This document shows positions 8,583-17,423 of a stretch of 64,000 bases of DNA, one piece after another. Within the stretch, counting starts at the first letter, position 1, and each line of letters starts with the position of its first letter. Under the pieces are notes generated by a model. That model was not told the origin of the DNA and searched no databases. It saw only the letters and a program-made list of their open reading frames with translations. The position numbers and the translations under genes were made by a program. Origin of the DNA: Chitinolyticbacter albus (lineage in GTDB: Bacteria; Pseudomonadota; Gammaproteobacteria; Burkholderiales; Chitinibacteraceae); assembly GCF_024437655.1 (NCBI RefSeq), contig NZ_JANBVF010000014.1, positions 1 to 64,000 of the forward strand, read 5' to 3'.

Positions 8583-8612
8583 CGACAACAGGCCCCACGG
8601 GGCCTGTTGTCG
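8583..8612. terminator. Long hairpin between convergent genes
   Basis: The arms CGACAACAGGCCCC and GGGGCCTGTTGTCG are perfect complements around a central AC dinucleotide (14 pairs if fully closed). It lies between the carbonic anhydrase stop and the convergent TPR gene. T-rich tracts at both outer edges are weak, so it probably acts in both directions. Confidence 0.75.
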
Positions 8613-8622
8613 TATCCATCAC

Positions 8623-9114
8623 TCAGTGGTGCGCCGCGTGCCACTGGGCAATGGCGGCCTTGAGATCCTGGTACTGCTCGCATTCGCCGCATAGCTTGGC
8701 GAGCTGGGCGAGATCGGCCTCGGCCGCTTCAGGCTGGTTCGCCATCAGCCAGGCTTCACCACGATACTCATAGGCACCCAGGTGCTTGGGGTCGAGCGCC
8801 AAGGCCTTGTCGTAGGCGGCAAGCGCCTCGGTCACCTGTCCCTGCTTGCGGTGGACATAACCGGTCCAGTTCCAGGCATCGGCGCTATTCGGATCATCGG
8901 CACGCGCGCTGTCGAGCTTGCTCTTGGCAGCTTGCCAGTCCTGTCGTTCGATATCGCGCTCAGCCTCTTGCAGCGCGGTGGGCGAGCCAGGTTTTGCTAC
9001 AGCTTCACCCTTGCCGCCACCGGAACCGCCACCTCCGCCACCACCGGCGGCGAACAGCAACGCGGACACGCTCATGGCGAGCAGGGCAAGTAGGGGTTTC
9101 ACAGTCGTTTGCAT
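8623..9114 (-). CDS. Exported TPR protein with glycine-rich N-terminus
   Basis: A 163-residue protein that starts at the ATG at 9114 (MQTTVKPLLALLAMSVSALLFAA, a signal peptide). The mature N-terminus is a run of glycines (GGGGGGGSGGGKGE), followed by two to three tetratricopeptide repeats (about residues 48-150; DAWNWTGYVHRKQGQVTEALAAYDKALALDPKHLGAYEYRGEAWLM). Two cysteines near the end (LCGECEQY) could form a disulfide or bind metal. TPRs mediate protein contacts; partners are unknown. It lies downstream of the HAD gene on the same strand. Confidence 0.8.
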   Translation of the reverse strand: MQTTVKPLLALLAMSVSALLFAAGGGGGGGSGGGKGEAVAKPGSPTALQEAERDIERQDWQAAKSKLDSARADDPNSADAWNWTGYVHRKQGQVTEALAAYDKALALDPKHLGAYEYRGEAWLMANQPEAAEADLAQLAKLCGECEQYQDLKAAIAQWHAAHH

Positions 9115-9189
9115 GATGGCGACACTCCGCGAGGGGGACTCCCTGTTCCTAGCACAACCGAGGCGCAGTGGCACTGCGCGGGGCGCCGA

Positions 9190-9984
9190 TCAGATGCCAA
9201 AGAGTTCGTGCAGCTTGAGGGCTACGCCGGCTTCGGCATTGCTGGCGATGCGCGGCAGATGGGGCAGGGCTTCGACCAGGCGCGGATTGGCATTGCCCAT
9301 GATGAAGGGGTGGCCGGCAGTCTGCAGCATTTCCTTGTCGTTCAGATTGTCACCGAAGGCCGCGCAGTGTTCGGCATCGATGCCAAGCTCGCCCAGCACC
9401 ACGGTCAACGCGTGCCCTTTGGAGACGGTGGGTGCCATCACTTCCAGGCAGTCCAGCGCCGAGAAGGTCACGTACAGCTCGTCGGCAAAGCGCTCGCGGA
9501 TTCTGGTTTCCAGCTCGAGCAGGTGGGCGTGCTCGCCGATGTAGAGGATCTTGCCCACGTCCTCGCCGTCGTAGTTCGGCACGTCGGCCACGCGATAGAA
9601 GAAGCCGGAATCCTGGTGGTACTTCATCAGGTCCTCGTTCGGTGCGGCAATCAGCCACTCGTTGCTCAGGTAGAGGCTGAGCGACGTGCCGGCGGAGAAC
9701 TCGGGCTGGGTCAGCTCGCGCACGAGTTCGGGCTCGATGTTTTCGGCGTGGATCTGCACGTCGTCCGGATCGTGCACGCGCGCGCCGTTGGAGGTGATCA
9801 GGTAGGCGCGGATGCCGAGCACGCTGCGGATGGCCTTCACGTCGCAATAGTGACGGCCGGTGGCGATGGCGAACTTCACGCCCATGGCTTCCAGCTTTTG
9901 CAGCGTGGCGGCCGTATCCGGGTTCACGGTGTGGTCGGGGGCGAGCAGGGTGCCGTCGAGGTCGGTGGCGATCAGCTGGAGCAT
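9190..9984 (-). CDS. Cof-type HAD-superfamily phosphatase
   Basis: A 264-residue HAD hydrolase of the Cof (type IIB cap) group. Motif I is LIATDLDGTLL (nucleophile Asp8, acid/base Asp10), motif II is FAIATG, and motifs III and IV are near VSKGHAL and AFGDNLNDKEML (metal-binding Asp). Relatives such as YidA, YbhA and Cof dephosphorylate sugar phosphates, pyridoxal phosphate or nucleotides; the substrate cannot be read from sequence. A 13-bp inverted repeat (CCGAT-TTT-ATCGG, 10013-10025) lies just upstream of its start. Confidence 0.9.
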   Translation of the reverse strand: MLQLIATDLDGTLLAPDHTVNPDTAATLQKLEAMGVKFAIATGRHYCDVKAIRSVLGIRAYLITSNGARVHDPDDVQIHAENIEPELVRELTQPEFSAGTSLSLYLSNEWLIAAPNEDLMKYHQDSGFFYRVADVPNYDGEDVGKILYIGEHAHLLELETRIRERFADELYVTFSALDCLEVMAPTVSKGHALTVVLGELGIDAEHCAAFGDNLNDKEMLQTAGHPFIMGNANPRLVEALPHLPRIASNAEAGVALKLHELFGI

Positions 9985-10313
9985 GGCGATTCCGCAAGTC
10001 TATGAGCGAATACCGATTTTATCGGAGCTGACGCCATCCGCCGATGGGGAATTATGCCTACGCGGTATCAATATTCAGCCTTATGCCCCGGCGTTGGCCG
10101 GCGCGGCGCCTGGCCGGTATTACGCACAGCCGCACCCGATCATTTCAGCGCGCCGGGCCACGCTCGTTGCAGGGCTTGCTCGCCGGGCCGATCGCGGCGT
10201 CGAAGACGGCCTGGCCGCGTGCCGGCGGCGCCTTGCGCGTGGCCCGTCGATTGAACTTCCGACTAGTGGCTTAGCTGGTCGGCTGCAAATTGCACCGGGT
10301 AGTGCCGATCCGG
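9985..10313. other. Intergenic stretch without a convincing gene
   Basis: Between the HAD gene and the DUF924 gene there are 329 bases. The only features I see are a short inverted repeat at 10013-10025 close to the HAD start and GC-rich sequence with no plausible start signal. Short plus-strand frames here encode Arg/Ala-rich strings typical of chance translation. No RNA gene is recognisable. Confidence 0.5.
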
Positions 10314-10943
10314 CTAGAACTCGCCGCGTTCGGCCAGCCAGGCCGCCTCGCGCTCGGTGGTGGCGCGGCCCAGCACCGCGTTGCGGTGGGCAAAGTGGCC
10401 AAAGCGCCGGATCACCTCGCGATGGCTTAAGGCGTAGTCGTGGAAGGGGGCGAGTGCCATATCGCTGCGCCAGGGCGCAGTCAGCGCCACCATGCGATCC
10501 TGGTCGGCCAGGGTTTCCGCGTGTTCGAACGGCAGATAGAGGAACACTTGCTGCAGCGGCGGCAGACCCCGCTGCCAGCCCAGCTCCAGCGCATGCAGTG
10601 CGTGGCCGCGGGCTGCTGCATCACCCGCGAAGGCACGCGCCGAGCCGCGAAACAGGTTGCGCGGGAACTGGTCGAGCACGATGACGAGCGCCAGCGTGCC
10701 ATCCGCATCGCAAGCCCAATGATCGAGTGCCCCGGCAAGCGCCGTTTCGACCGTGGCGAGAAAGCGGTCGCGGATTGCCATATCGAATTCGTCGTCACGC
10801 TGGAACCATTGCTGCCGCAACGCTGGTGTCTCGCCGGGCGGCCCGAACCAGAAGGCCAGCACGTCCTGCGGCTGTACGGCGTTGATGTTGCGACCGCTTT
10901 TGACACGGCCTTCGGGGCTGCTGCGACGGATCAGTGAGGTCAT
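10314..10943 (-). CDS. DUF924 family protein
   Basis: A protein of about 209 residues with the DUF924 (TPR-like helical) signature: QDVLAFWFGPPGE near the start, LALVIVLDQFPRNLFRGSARAFAGD in the middle and QQVFLYLPFEHAETLADQDRMV. The family is widespread and has no established biochemical role. I use the ATG at 10943; an in-frame GTG further in, closer to the conserved start, is also possible because neither has a strong ribosome binding site. It follows the membrane-protein gene at 10958 with the stop and start separated by 14 bases, so it may be the last gene of that unit. Confidence 0.85.
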   Translation of the reverse strand: MTSLIRRSSPEGRVKSGRNINAVQPQDVLAFWFGPPGETPALRQQWFQRDDEFDMAIRDRFLATVETALAGALDHWACDADGTLALVIVLDQFPRNLFRGSARAFAGDAAARGHALHALELGWQRGLPPLQQVFLYLPFEHAETLADQDRMVALTAPWRSDMALAPFHDYALSHREVIRRFGHFAHRNAVLGRATTEREAAWLAERGEF

Positions 10944-10957
10944 GGTTGGTCTGACCA

Positions 10958-11764
10958 CTATGGTTGCATGCGAGCGGTGCTATTTCCGCTGTGCCGTTGC
11001 GGGCGTGGAGGACTGCCTTGAGATGGCATCACGTTCGATGCATCGAATACGGGGCTTCGGCGTCGCATGAGTAACAATGCTGCGCCGCCCAGGCTGGCCA
11101 CGGAGAGCCCCCCAAAACCACAGACAGCGATCAGCCAAAGTCGGGCATGCAGGGCGGTGAGGTAAGCCTCTCCCCCTTCAAGCCGTTTCAAGTTGCGCTG
11201 CAAGCGCCGTTGCTGCGTCGACGTGAGGCGAGAGGCATCGATGAATTCGCGCTCCAATACCTCGATGGATGCGGATGCCGTGCTTTCGAGGAATGACTTC
11301 TGCCACGCTGTGGCGACACACAGTATGGCTGCAGCAAACCCAAGCCACAGCAGAACCAGAATCACGCTGCGAAACGGATGAACCAGACGAAGTGACGGGG
11401 GAGGCAACGTAGGATGAGCCAGTTTATTGACGGTGCCTGTTTCACGGCCGGAAGAGGACTCCCGAAGGTTGTCCGCCCTTTTCAGGTCAGCCACGCGAGT
11501 CGGGTAGCTTGCTTTGATAACCTGCCCGCAGAACAGGATGTGCCAGTCCGGATCGAATTCATTGCGCGGATAGATTTGCAAGCCCGTATCCGAGTAGGCG
11601 ATCGAGACGGGGAGTAGGCCAGTGGTGGGTCTGGCCAATAGCTGAATTTCGTGTCCGGGCGAAAGATAAACCTCCTCGCACGCGCATTCGAGAAACATAC
11701 GAATGTCATGGTCGCTATCGTTGCGGAACGAGCCGATCACGACGAGTTCTACAGTTTTCATCAT
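10958..11764 (-). CDS. Unrecognised two-pass membrane protein
   Basis: A 268-residue protein starting with a double ATG (MMKTVELVVIGSFRNDSDHDIRMFLECACEEVYLSPGHEIQLLA). The first 80 residues form a compact beta-rich cytosolic-looking domain with an NDSDHDIRMFLE core. After a polar linker come a membrane helix (about 134-154), a charged helical stretch (about 155-205, ending STQQRRLQRNLKRLEGG), and a second membrane helix (about 213-237). It starts 5 bases after the FecR-like gene, so the two form an operon. I do not recognise the family. Confidence 0.7.
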   Translation of the reverse strand: MMKTVELVVIGSFRNDSDHDIRMFLECACEEVYLSPGHEIQLLARPTTGLLPVSIAYSDTGLQIYPRNEFDPDWHILFCGQVIKASYPTRVADLKRADNLRESSSGRETGTVNKLAHPTLPPPSLRLVHPFRSVILVLLWLGFAAAILCVATAWQKSFLESTASASIEVLEREFIDASRLTSTQQRRLQRNLKRLEGGEAYLTALHARLWLIAVCGFGGLSVASLGGAALLLMRRRSPVFDASNVMPSQGSPPRPQRHSGNSTARMQP

Positions 11765-11769
11765 TGCGC

Positions 11770-12414
11770 CTAGCGCTCCGAATATGGCACCACTTCCACC
11801 TCGGCGCCCCGTTGCGGCGCCATCGGCAGGTTGAGTGCGACGAGGTGGGCCGAGAGCCGGGCGAGTTCGGTGTTGCGCGGCTGGCGGCGGACCATCTCGG
11901 CCAGCGTGGCCTGCAGGCCCAGGCCGTCGCGGGCGGCGAGCTGCACGTCGAGCAGGTAAAGCTCCGGGGCGACATCGTCGCGGGCGAACTGCTTGCGCCA
12001 TTGCAGGTATTGCTGCTGCGCGCGCTTGAGTCTGGCGCTGATCACGCGGCTGGGCAGATCGTCGCCCAGTGTGGCTACCTTGGCGAGGTTGTCCGGCGCA
12101 CGCTCCAGCGCCTGGCGCAGCGCGGCGGGCAGGGCGGTACGCTCGCGGGCGTCGGCGCCATCGCTGCGGCGCGGTCCGCTGGCGGCGAGTTGTAGCGTGG
12201 CGGGTCCGGTCCAGAGCCCGCTGCGTGCCCGGGCCGTATCGGCGATGCGCAACGTCGCCCCGGCAGCAAGCTGTATCGCTTCGGCGCCGTCGAGCGTCCG
12301 CAGTGCCGTCACGGAGGTGTTGCCCTGGCGCACATCGCCTTCGACGGCGGTGACGATCAGCGCGGCGTGGGCGAGCGGGGCAAGGCAGAGCAGGGGCAGC
12401 AGGCGCAGACGCAT
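11770..12414 (-). CDS. Exported FecR-like domain protein
   Basis: A 214-residue protein with a signal peptide (MRLRLLPLLCLAPLAHA, start 12414). The N-terminal half (LIVTAVEGDVRQGNTSVTALRTLDGAEAIQLAAGATLRIADT) resembles the FecR/LysM-associated beta-sandwich pattern of a repeated 'value, limit, threshold' strand set. The C-terminal half is helical (QQYLQWRKQFARDD..LYLLDVQLAARDGLGLQATLAEMVRRQPRN) and could be TPR-like. No sigma factor or TonB receptor is nearby, so a classical FecR role is unlikely. It is the first gene of a unit with the membrane protein downstream and is divergent from the HI0933 gene. Assignment is tentative. Confidence 0.6.
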   Translation of the reverse strand: MRLRLLPLLCLAPLAHAALIVTAVEGDVRQGNTSVTALRTLDGAEAIQLAAGATLRIADTARARSGLWTGPATLQLAASGPRRSDGADARERTALPAALRQALERAPDNLAKVATLGDDLPSRVISARLKRAQQQYLQWRKQFARDDVAPELYLLDVQLAARDGLGLQATLAEMVRRQPRNTELARLSAHLVALNLPMAPQRGAEVEVVPYSER

Positions 12415-12512
12415 GGCGGTCTCGGTCGGGTGGAATCGGCAGTGTACGGGACACGCGGGTGCATGTTCCATCGCCGCCTCGCTTACAATCGCGGCCTGGC
12501 GAGGATAGACAG

Positions 12513-13685
12513 ATGACGATGCAGACTACCGACGTGGTGGTGATCGGGGCCGGGGCCGCCGGCATGATGTGCGCGGCCACGGCGGGCGCGCGCGGTCGGC
12601 TTGTGACGCTGATCGACCACAGCGAGAAGCTGGCGGAGAAGATCCGTATTTCCGGCGGCGGGCGCTGCAACTTCACCAATCTCGATGCGCGGCCGGAATG
12701 CTATCTGTCGCAGAACCCGCACTACTGCAAGTCGGCGCTGGCGCAATACACGCAGCATGACTTCATCAAGCTGGTGCAAAAGCACGGCCTGGGCTTCCAT
12801 GAAAAAACGCTGGGCCAGTTGTTCTGTGACGACGGCTCGCAGGCCATCATCGATATGCTGAAAGCCGAGGTCGACGCTGCTGGTGTCGTCTGGCGCATGG
12901 GCACCGGCGTGTTCGGCATCGAGCGCAGCGCATCCGGTTTCGTGGTGCGTACCGCTGCGGAAACCTGGCAGTGCGAGGCCCTGGTGATCGCGAGTGGCGG
13001 GCTGTCAATTCCGCAGATCGGTGCCACCGCCTTCGGCTACGAGGTGGCCAAGCAGTTCGGCCTTGCCATCGTGCCGACCACGCCGGCATTGGTGCCGCTC
13101 ACCTTCCAACCGCACGACCTGTGGGAGGAGCTCGCCGGCGTTGCCATCGAGGATGCCGTGGTGTCCTGCGGCAAGACCCGCTTTCGCGAGGCCATCCTGC
13201 TCACGCACCGCGGCGTGTCAGGGCCCGCCATCCTGCAGATTTCGTCGTACTGGCTGCCGGGCCAGCCGATCAGCGTCGATTTCATGCCGGAGGTGGACGC
13301 TGCCGAGTTTCTGGCTACCGCCAGTCGTGATGCGCTGCTCTCCACCGTGCTCGCCGAGGTGCTGCCACGCCGGTTGGCGCAGGCGATTGCCGCCGAGTTC
13401 GGCGAGGTAAAGCCGCTCAAGCAATATGGCGCCAAGCAACTGGCGCAACTGACGGAGCGGCTCAAGCGCTGGCAGGTGATCCCGTCCGGCACCGTGGGCT
13501 ACAAAAAAGCCGAAGTGACGCGCGGTGGCGTCGATACGCGGGGCCTTGATTCCAGGACCATGATGGCCAAGTCGGTGCAAGGCCTTTTCTTCATTGGCGA
13601 GGTGGTCGACGTGACGGGTTGGCTGGGCGGCTACAACTTCCAGTGGGCGTGGTCATCCGGCTTTGTCGCCGGCGGCCATGCCTAG
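12513..13685 (+). CDS. HI0933/YhiN-family NAD(P)/FAD-dependent flavoprotein
   Basis: A 390-residue protein from the ATG at 12513 (GAGGA nearby upstream). It has a Rossmann FAD motif VVVIGAGAAGMMCAATAGARG, the family signature KIRISGGGRCNFTN, and the C-terminal GLFFIGEVVDVTGWLGGYNFQWAWSSGFVAG that closes the FAD site. HI0933-like proteins (YhiN, BaiN-type) are predicted flavin reductases or dehydrogenases; BaiN is a bile-acid enzyme in gut clostridia, but most members are uncharacterised. Single gene, divergent from the FecR-like operon. Confidence 0.9.
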   Translation: MTMQTTDVVVIGAGAAGMMCAATAGARGRLVTLIDHSEKLAEKIRISGGGRCNFTNLDARPECYLSQNPHYCKSALAQYTQHDFIKLVQKHGLGFHEKTLGQLFCDDGSQAIIDMLKAEVDAAGVVWRMGTGVFGIERSASGFVVRTAAETWQCEALVIASGGLSIPQIGATAFGYEVAKQFGLAIVPTTPALVPLTFQPHDLWEELAGVAIEDAVVSCGKTRFREAILLTHRGVSGPAILQISSYWLPGQPISVDFMPEVDAAEFLATASRDALLSTVLAEVLPRRLAQAIAAEFGEVKPLKQYGAKQLAQLTERLKRWQVIPSGTVGYKKAEVTRGGVDTRGLDSRTMMAKSVQGLFFIGEVVDVTGWLGGYNFQWAWSSGFVAGGHA

Positions 13686-14018
13686 CCGTATCGCAGCGAC
13701 TTTTGACTCGTAATAACCCGCAAGGTTCGACGCGTCGTTTCTGTATTTGATGCGCATCAGGGGCAGGGTGACCGTTCGTGAAATTAGTGTTGAAAACCAC
13801 GTGTCACGGGCGTAGGTTGATATTGTCTTCGGGGCCACGAGTCGGCCTGATGGCGATGAATCGGAAGATCGTTCTTTAGCATCCACCTTGGCAAAAGGCG
13901 TGGCCGCAATGGTGCGGGCACGATGTAGGACAGGTCCGCACGCGGCATGCAGCGTGCACATGAGCCCGTACCCGGGCGCAGGCCAAGCACTCGATTTGAT
14001 CCGGACTCGAAGACCCGC
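13686..14018. other. Gene-free stretch, possible non-coding RNA region
   Basis: About 330 bases separate the flavoprotein gene from a strong terminator-like hairpin. No frame has a credible start or family. Several short inverted repeats lie between about 13890 and 13990 (for example GCCCGTACCCGGGC), so a structured transcript ending at the hairpin at 14019-14047 is possible, but no known RNA family is recognised. Confidence 0.35.
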
Positions 14019-14047
14019 GGGGCGCCAGATGGCGCCCCGTTTCTTTT
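14019..14047 (+). terminator. Strong terminator-like hairpin
   Basis: The stem GGGGCGCC/GGCGCCCC with an AGAT loop is followed by GTTTCTTTT. It is the only good plus-strand terminator after the flavoprotein gene, although 330 bases away, and could instead end a small RNA. Confidence 0.75.
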
Positions 14048-14086
14048 GGGGCGCGCCATTGCGGCGGGCCAACACCGTGCTTGTCC

Positions 14087-14112
14087 AAAACAGTGGGGCG
14101 CCGTAGTGCCCC
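14087..14112 (-). terminator. Probable terminator of bamE-dapB
   Basis: On the minus strand a GGGGC/GCCCC stem (14095-14112) is followed by ACTGTTTT. It lies 19 bases after the dapB stop codon. Confidence 0.5.
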
Positions 14113-14130
14113 ATCGTCTGTTGCCTAGCC

Positions 14131-14931
14131 TCAGTTGAGGCCCAGCACGTCCTGCATACTGAAGTGGCCGGATGTACGGCCGGCGAGGAAACGCGCCGCG
14201 CGCAGGCTGCCCTGCGCGTAGATCGTGCGGTTGCTTGCCTTGTGCGTGACTTCGATGCGCTCGCCGGGGCCTGCGAACACGGCGGTGTGATCGCCGATCA
14301 CGTCGCCGCCGCGCAACGCGGCAAAGCCGATGCGGCCATCCTCGCGCTCGCCGGTGATGCCCTCGCGCGACCAGGTGGCGATGTTTTTCAGCTCCTGATC
14401 CCAGGCGCGGGCCACGGCTTCGCCCATGGCGATGGCGGTGCCCGATGGCGCGTCGACCTTGTGTTTGTGGTGCATCTCGACGATTTCGACGTCGTAACCC
14501 TGGTTCAGCACCTTGGCGGCCACCTCCAGGAGCTTGAACACCAGGTTCACGCCCACGCTCATGTTGTAGGCCGAGACGATGGCGATGTCGCCGCTGGCGG
14601 CCTTGATTGCTTCGCGTCCCGCTTCGTCGAAGCCGGTGGTGCCGATGATCATGTTCACGCCATGCTCGCGGCAGAGCGCGAGGTGCGCCAGCGTGCCCTC
14701 GGGACGGGTGAAGTCGATCAGCACATCGGCGCCCTTGAGCGCGGCCAGGTCGGCGCTGATGACCACGCCGCTTTGCTTGCCGAGAAAGGCGGAGGCGTCC
14801 GTGCCGATGCTGTCACCGCCTGCCCGATCGAGCGCGGCGTGGAGTTCGCAGTCGGGCGCGGCGAGCGTCGCCTCGATCAGCATGCGGCCCATGCGCCCGG
14901 AGGCGCCGGCAATCGCGATCTTGATCGCCAT
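14131..14931 (-). CDS. dapB: 4-hydroxy-tetrahydrodipicolinate reductase
   Basis: A 266-residue enzyme of lysine and meso-diaminopimelate synthesis that reduces 4-hydroxy-tetrahydrodipicolinate with NAD(P)H. The dinucleotide motif [13 protein letters not shown] is at the N-terminus, the catalytic region [15 protein letters not shown] lies near residue 155-170, and IIGTTGF and [11 protein letters not shown] are further family blocks. Length is typical. It starts 2 bases after the bamE stop, so the two are cotranscribed. Confidence 0.97.
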   Translation of the reverse strand: MAIKIAIAGASGRMGRMLIEATLAAPDCELHAALDRAGGDSIGTDASAFLGKQSGVVISADLAALKGADVLIDFTRPEGTLAHLALCREHGVNMIIGTTGFDEAGREAIKAASGDIAIVSAYNMSVGVNLVFKLLEVAAKVLNQGYDVEIVEMHHKHKVDAPSGTAIAMGEAVARAWDQELKNIATWSREGITGEREDGRIGFAALRGGDVIGDHTAVFAGPGERIEVTHKASNRTIYAQGSLRAARFLAGRTSGHFSMQDVLGLN

Positions 14932-14933
14932 GC

Positions 14934-15401
14934 TCAGAATTCCTTGTCGAGCAGCGGTTTGACCTCGACGTCCTTGCCGGTGCCCGCGGCACCCGGGTTG
15001 AGTTCCGAGCTGATGGTGTCGTCCTTCTTCTGCTCGGGCGCGAGCTTGATCGCGCGCTGGTCTGTGAGTGCAGGCAGTGTGTCACCTTCCCAGCGGGCCA
15101 GGCTGTCACCGTCAAAGAAGATGGCGAGGGTCTTCTTCTGCTTCAGCTTGCCACCCTTGGCGTCGCTGTAGACATAGTCCCAGCGGTCGGCATGGAAGGG
15201 ATCGGTCAACAGTGGCGTGCCGAGCAGGAAGCGGACCTGGCTGCGGGTCATGCCAACCTTGAGCTGAGCGGCCTTGTCGGCCGTGATCTCGTTGCCTTGC
15301 GGTATGTCGAGCTTGTAATGGGGGACGGCGTTCAGGGCGCCGCAGCCCGCGAGCAGCGCTACAAGCGCCAGCGAGAGCAGAGTCGGTTTGATGGTGTGCA
15401 T
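14934..15401 (-). CDS. bamE: Outer membrane assembly lipoprotein BamE (SmpA/OmlA)
   Basis: A 155-residue lipoprotein: signal sequence with lipobox LLAGC (Cys20 lipidated), then the BamE fold with [43 protein letters not shown], the family's conserved block. It is part of the BAM complex that inserts beta-barrels. I used ATG 15401; a GTG four codons upstream is in frame. The C-terminal 50 residues are a Gly/Lys/Glu-rich tail. The divergent bamE/fur arrangement is common in beta- and gammaproteobacteria. Confidence 0.95.
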   Translation of the reverse strand: MHTIKPTLLSLALVALLAGCGALNAVPHYKLDIPQGNEITADKAAQLKVGMTRSQVRFLLGTPLLTDPFHADRWDYVYSDAKGGKLKQKKTLAIFFDGDSLARWEGDTLPALTDQRAIKLAPEQKKDDTISSELNPGAAGTGKDVEVKPLLDKEF

Positions 15402-15471
15402 GCCTGGGTTCACGAGGAAAGCGGGGGCTCTGCGCGCAGCGCCCGACGATGGTTACGGGCCGCGCGGCGGT

Positions 15472-15500
15472 TTGGTCGTACGGATCAAAGGCTATATCAT
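15472..15500 (+). promoter_or_regulatory. Probable fur promoter
   Basis: A -10 hexamer TATCAT (15495-15500) sits 17 bases after TTGGTC (15472-15477), giving a start about 30 bases before the fur ATG. The region is shared with the divergent bamE gene. Confidence 0.45.
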
Positions 15501-15536
15501 ACCGAGGTTGAACACTTGCCGCAGCCGAGGAAGACC

Positions 15537-15968
15537 ATGAGCAACGCCGCCGACCTGAAAGAAGCCGGATTGAAGGCCACCGGACCGCGTCTGAAGATCC
15601 TCAATCTGTTCGAGCACAGCGAACAGCGTCACATGACGGCGGAAGACGTCTACCGCTTGCTGCTGAACGATCACACCGATGTCGGACTTGCCACCGTCTA
15701 TCGCGTGCTGACCCAGTTCGAGCAGGCCGGCATCCTGGTACGCCACCACTTCGAATCGGGCAAAGCGGTTTTCGAACTCAACCAGGGCGGCCACCACGAT
15801 CACCTGGTCTGCGTGAAATGCGGCAAGGTCGAAGAGTTCTACGATCCCGAAATCGAAAAGCGCCAGGATGCGATTGCCGATAAGCACGGTTTCGAAATTC
15901 AGGACCACGAGCTTTATCTCTACGGCGTGTGTGCGGAGTGCCAGCAAAAACGCCCCAAGCGGGGCTGA
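15537..15968 (+). CDS. fur: Ferric uptake regulator
   Basis: A 143-residue metalloregulator. The winged helix occupies residues 1-80 ([33 protein letters not shown]), and the dimer/metal domain carries [16 protein letters not shown] (about 86-101) and CAECQQ (132-137), the metal-binding His and Cys pairs. Fe2+-Fur represses iron uptake genes and often itself. The start at 15537 has GAGGA upstream; the longer open frame upstream reads through bamE in antisense. aat begins 14 bases after its stop. Confidence 0.97.
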   Translation: MSNAADLKEAGLKATGPRLKILNLFEHSEQRHMTAEDVYRLLLNDHTDVGLATVYRVLTQFEQAGILVRHHFESGKAVFELNQGGHHDHLVCVKCGKVEEFYDPEIEKRQDAIADKHGFEIQDHELYLYGVCAECQQKRPKRG

Positions 15969-15982
15969 TCGCCCGTAGCCGC

Positions 15983-16696
15983 ATGGCAATGATTTCCTGG
16001 CTGGGTGAGGCGCCGCTGTTTCCGCCGCTGTCGCGCGCGCTGGTCGAACCCAACGGCCTTCTGGCCGCCGGCGGCGATCTCGCTCCGGATCGCCTGCTCG
16101 CGGCCTATCGCGCCGGCATCTTCCCCTGGTTCATGCCGGGCGAGCCCATCCTGTGGTGGAGCCCGGACCCACGCACCGTGCTCTATCCGGCCGAGCTGCA
16201 CGTGCCGCGCTCGCTGGCCAAGGTGATCCGCCATCGCAGCTACACGGTGCGCTTCGATACCGCATTCGACGAAGTACTGGCCGGTTGCGCCGGCCCGCGC
16301 ACCGGCGTGCGTGGCACCTGGATCACCGACGAGATGCGCGCCGCTTATGGCGAGCTGCACCGGCTGGGCCATGCGCATTCGGCCGAATGCTGGATGGACG
16401 GCGAGCTCGTGGGCGGCCTGTATGGCGTCGCTATCGGCCAGATGTTCTACGGCGAATCGATGTTTGCGCGCGCCGCCGACGCTTCCAAGATTGCCTTCGT
16501 CCACCTGGTGCGCTGGCTGGACGCGGAGGGCTTTGGCCTGATCGACTGCCAGATGCGCACCGACCACCTGGTCCGCTTTGGCGCGCGCGAGATTGCTCGT
16601 GACGATTTTATTGCTACGCTGGCTGTATTGACCGGGCGAACGGTAACACCCCAGCGCTGGTCCTATCTGCATCACAACCCCGGAGTCCTGACATGA
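15983..16696 (+). CDS. aat: Leucyl/phenylalanyl-tRNA--protein transferase
   Basis: A 237-residue cytoplasmic enzyme that adds Leu or Phe from tRNA to N-terminal Arg or Lys, marking proteins for ClpS/ClpAP. Family blocks: [35 protein letters not shown], and [24 protein letters not shown]. An ATG two codons further in is also possible. It overlaps bpt by 4 bases (ATGA), so both N-end rule ligases are made together. Confidence 0.97.
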   Translation: MAMISWLGEAPLFPPLSRALVEPNGLLAAGGDLAPDRLLAAYRAGIFPWFMPGEPILWWSPDPRTVLYPAELHVPRSLAKVIRHRSYTVRFDTAFDEVLAGCAGPRTGVRGTWITDEMRAAYGELHRLGHAHSAECWMDGELVGGLYGVAIGQMFYGESMFARAADASKIAFVHLVRWLDAEGFGLIDCQMRTDHLVRFGAREIARDDFIATLAVLTGRTVTPQRWSYLHHNPGVLT

Positions 16697-17409
16697 ATCC
16701 GCGCGGCCACGCGATTCAATTGCAGTTCTACGCCACCGCTCCCTACCCGTGCAGCTATCTGCCCGACGAGATGGCGCGCTCGCAGGTGGCCGTGCCGTCC
16801 GAGCTGATCGACACGCGCACCTACAGCCAGCTGGTGCAGCACGGTTTCCGCCGCAGCGGCCAGTTCGTCTATCGCCCGCATTGCGATACCTGCCAAGCCT
16901 GCGTGCCGGTGCGGCTGCCTGTGGCCGATTTCGAGCCCAATCGCAGCCAGCGCCGGGCCAGCAGGCTGCACGCCAATCTCAAGAGCCGCATCCTCGGTCT
17001 CGAGTATTCGGAGGCGCATTTCCGGCTGTACCAGCGTTACCAGGCGGCGCGCCATAGCGGCGGCGGCATGGATGAAGATGGCCGCGAGCAGTACGAAAGT
17101 TTCATCCTCAAGAGCAATGTCGCAAGCTTTCTCGCCGAGTTCCGCGATGGCGGAACGGTGCGCATGGTCAGCCTGATCGACCAGTTGGAAGATGGCCTGT
17201 CGTCGGTCTACACCTTTTACGACCCGGAGATCGAACACGCGAGCTTTGGCGTGTTCAACGTGCTGTGGCAGGTGGGCCTCGCCCGCCAGCTCGGCCTGCC
17301 CTACGTCTATCTCGGCTACTGGATCGGCGAGTGCCGCAAGATGGCGTACAAGACGCAATACCAGCCCATCGAAGGCCTGATCGCCGGTGAATGGCAGCCC
17401 ATGGCCTGA
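16693..17409 (+). CDS. bpt: Aspartate/glutamate leucyltransferase
   Basis: A 238-residue transferase that conjugates Leu to N-terminal Asp or Glu, the bacterial counterpart of eukaryotic Ate1. The conserved N-terminal cysteine block is PYPCSYLP with [15 protein letters not shown], and the C-terminal half has YYDP-like [39 protein letters not shown] and [12 protein letters not shown]. Translationally coupled to aat. Ends in a perfect 12-bp inverted repeat shared with the convergent giant gene. Confidence 0.96.
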   Translation: MNPRGHAIQLQFYATAPYPCSYLPDEMARSQVAVPSELIDTRTYSQLVQHGFRRSGQFVYRPHCDTCQACVPVRLPVADFEPNRSQRRASRLHANLKSRILGLEYSEAHFRLYQRYQAARHSGGGMDEDGREQYESFILKSNVASFLAEFRDGGTVRMVSLIDQLEDGLSSVYTFYDPEIEHASFGVFNVLWQVGLARQLGLPYVYLGYWIGECRKMAYKTQYQPIEGLIAGEWQPMA

Positions 17410-17423
17410 ACCGCCGCGCTAGC

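Noticed and set aside
10958-12679. A 573-codon minus-strand open frame spanning two genes
   Set aside because: Its first half reads antisense or out of frame across the flavoprotein start and the FecR-like gene and gives Arg/Pro/Ala-rich sequence; only the part from 11764 has a ribosome binding site and protein-like sequence.
13653-14114. A 153-codon minus-strand open frame in the gap before dapB
   Set aside because: No ribosome binding site, crosses the strong terminator hairpin and overlaps the flavoprotein gene end; composition is like chance translation.
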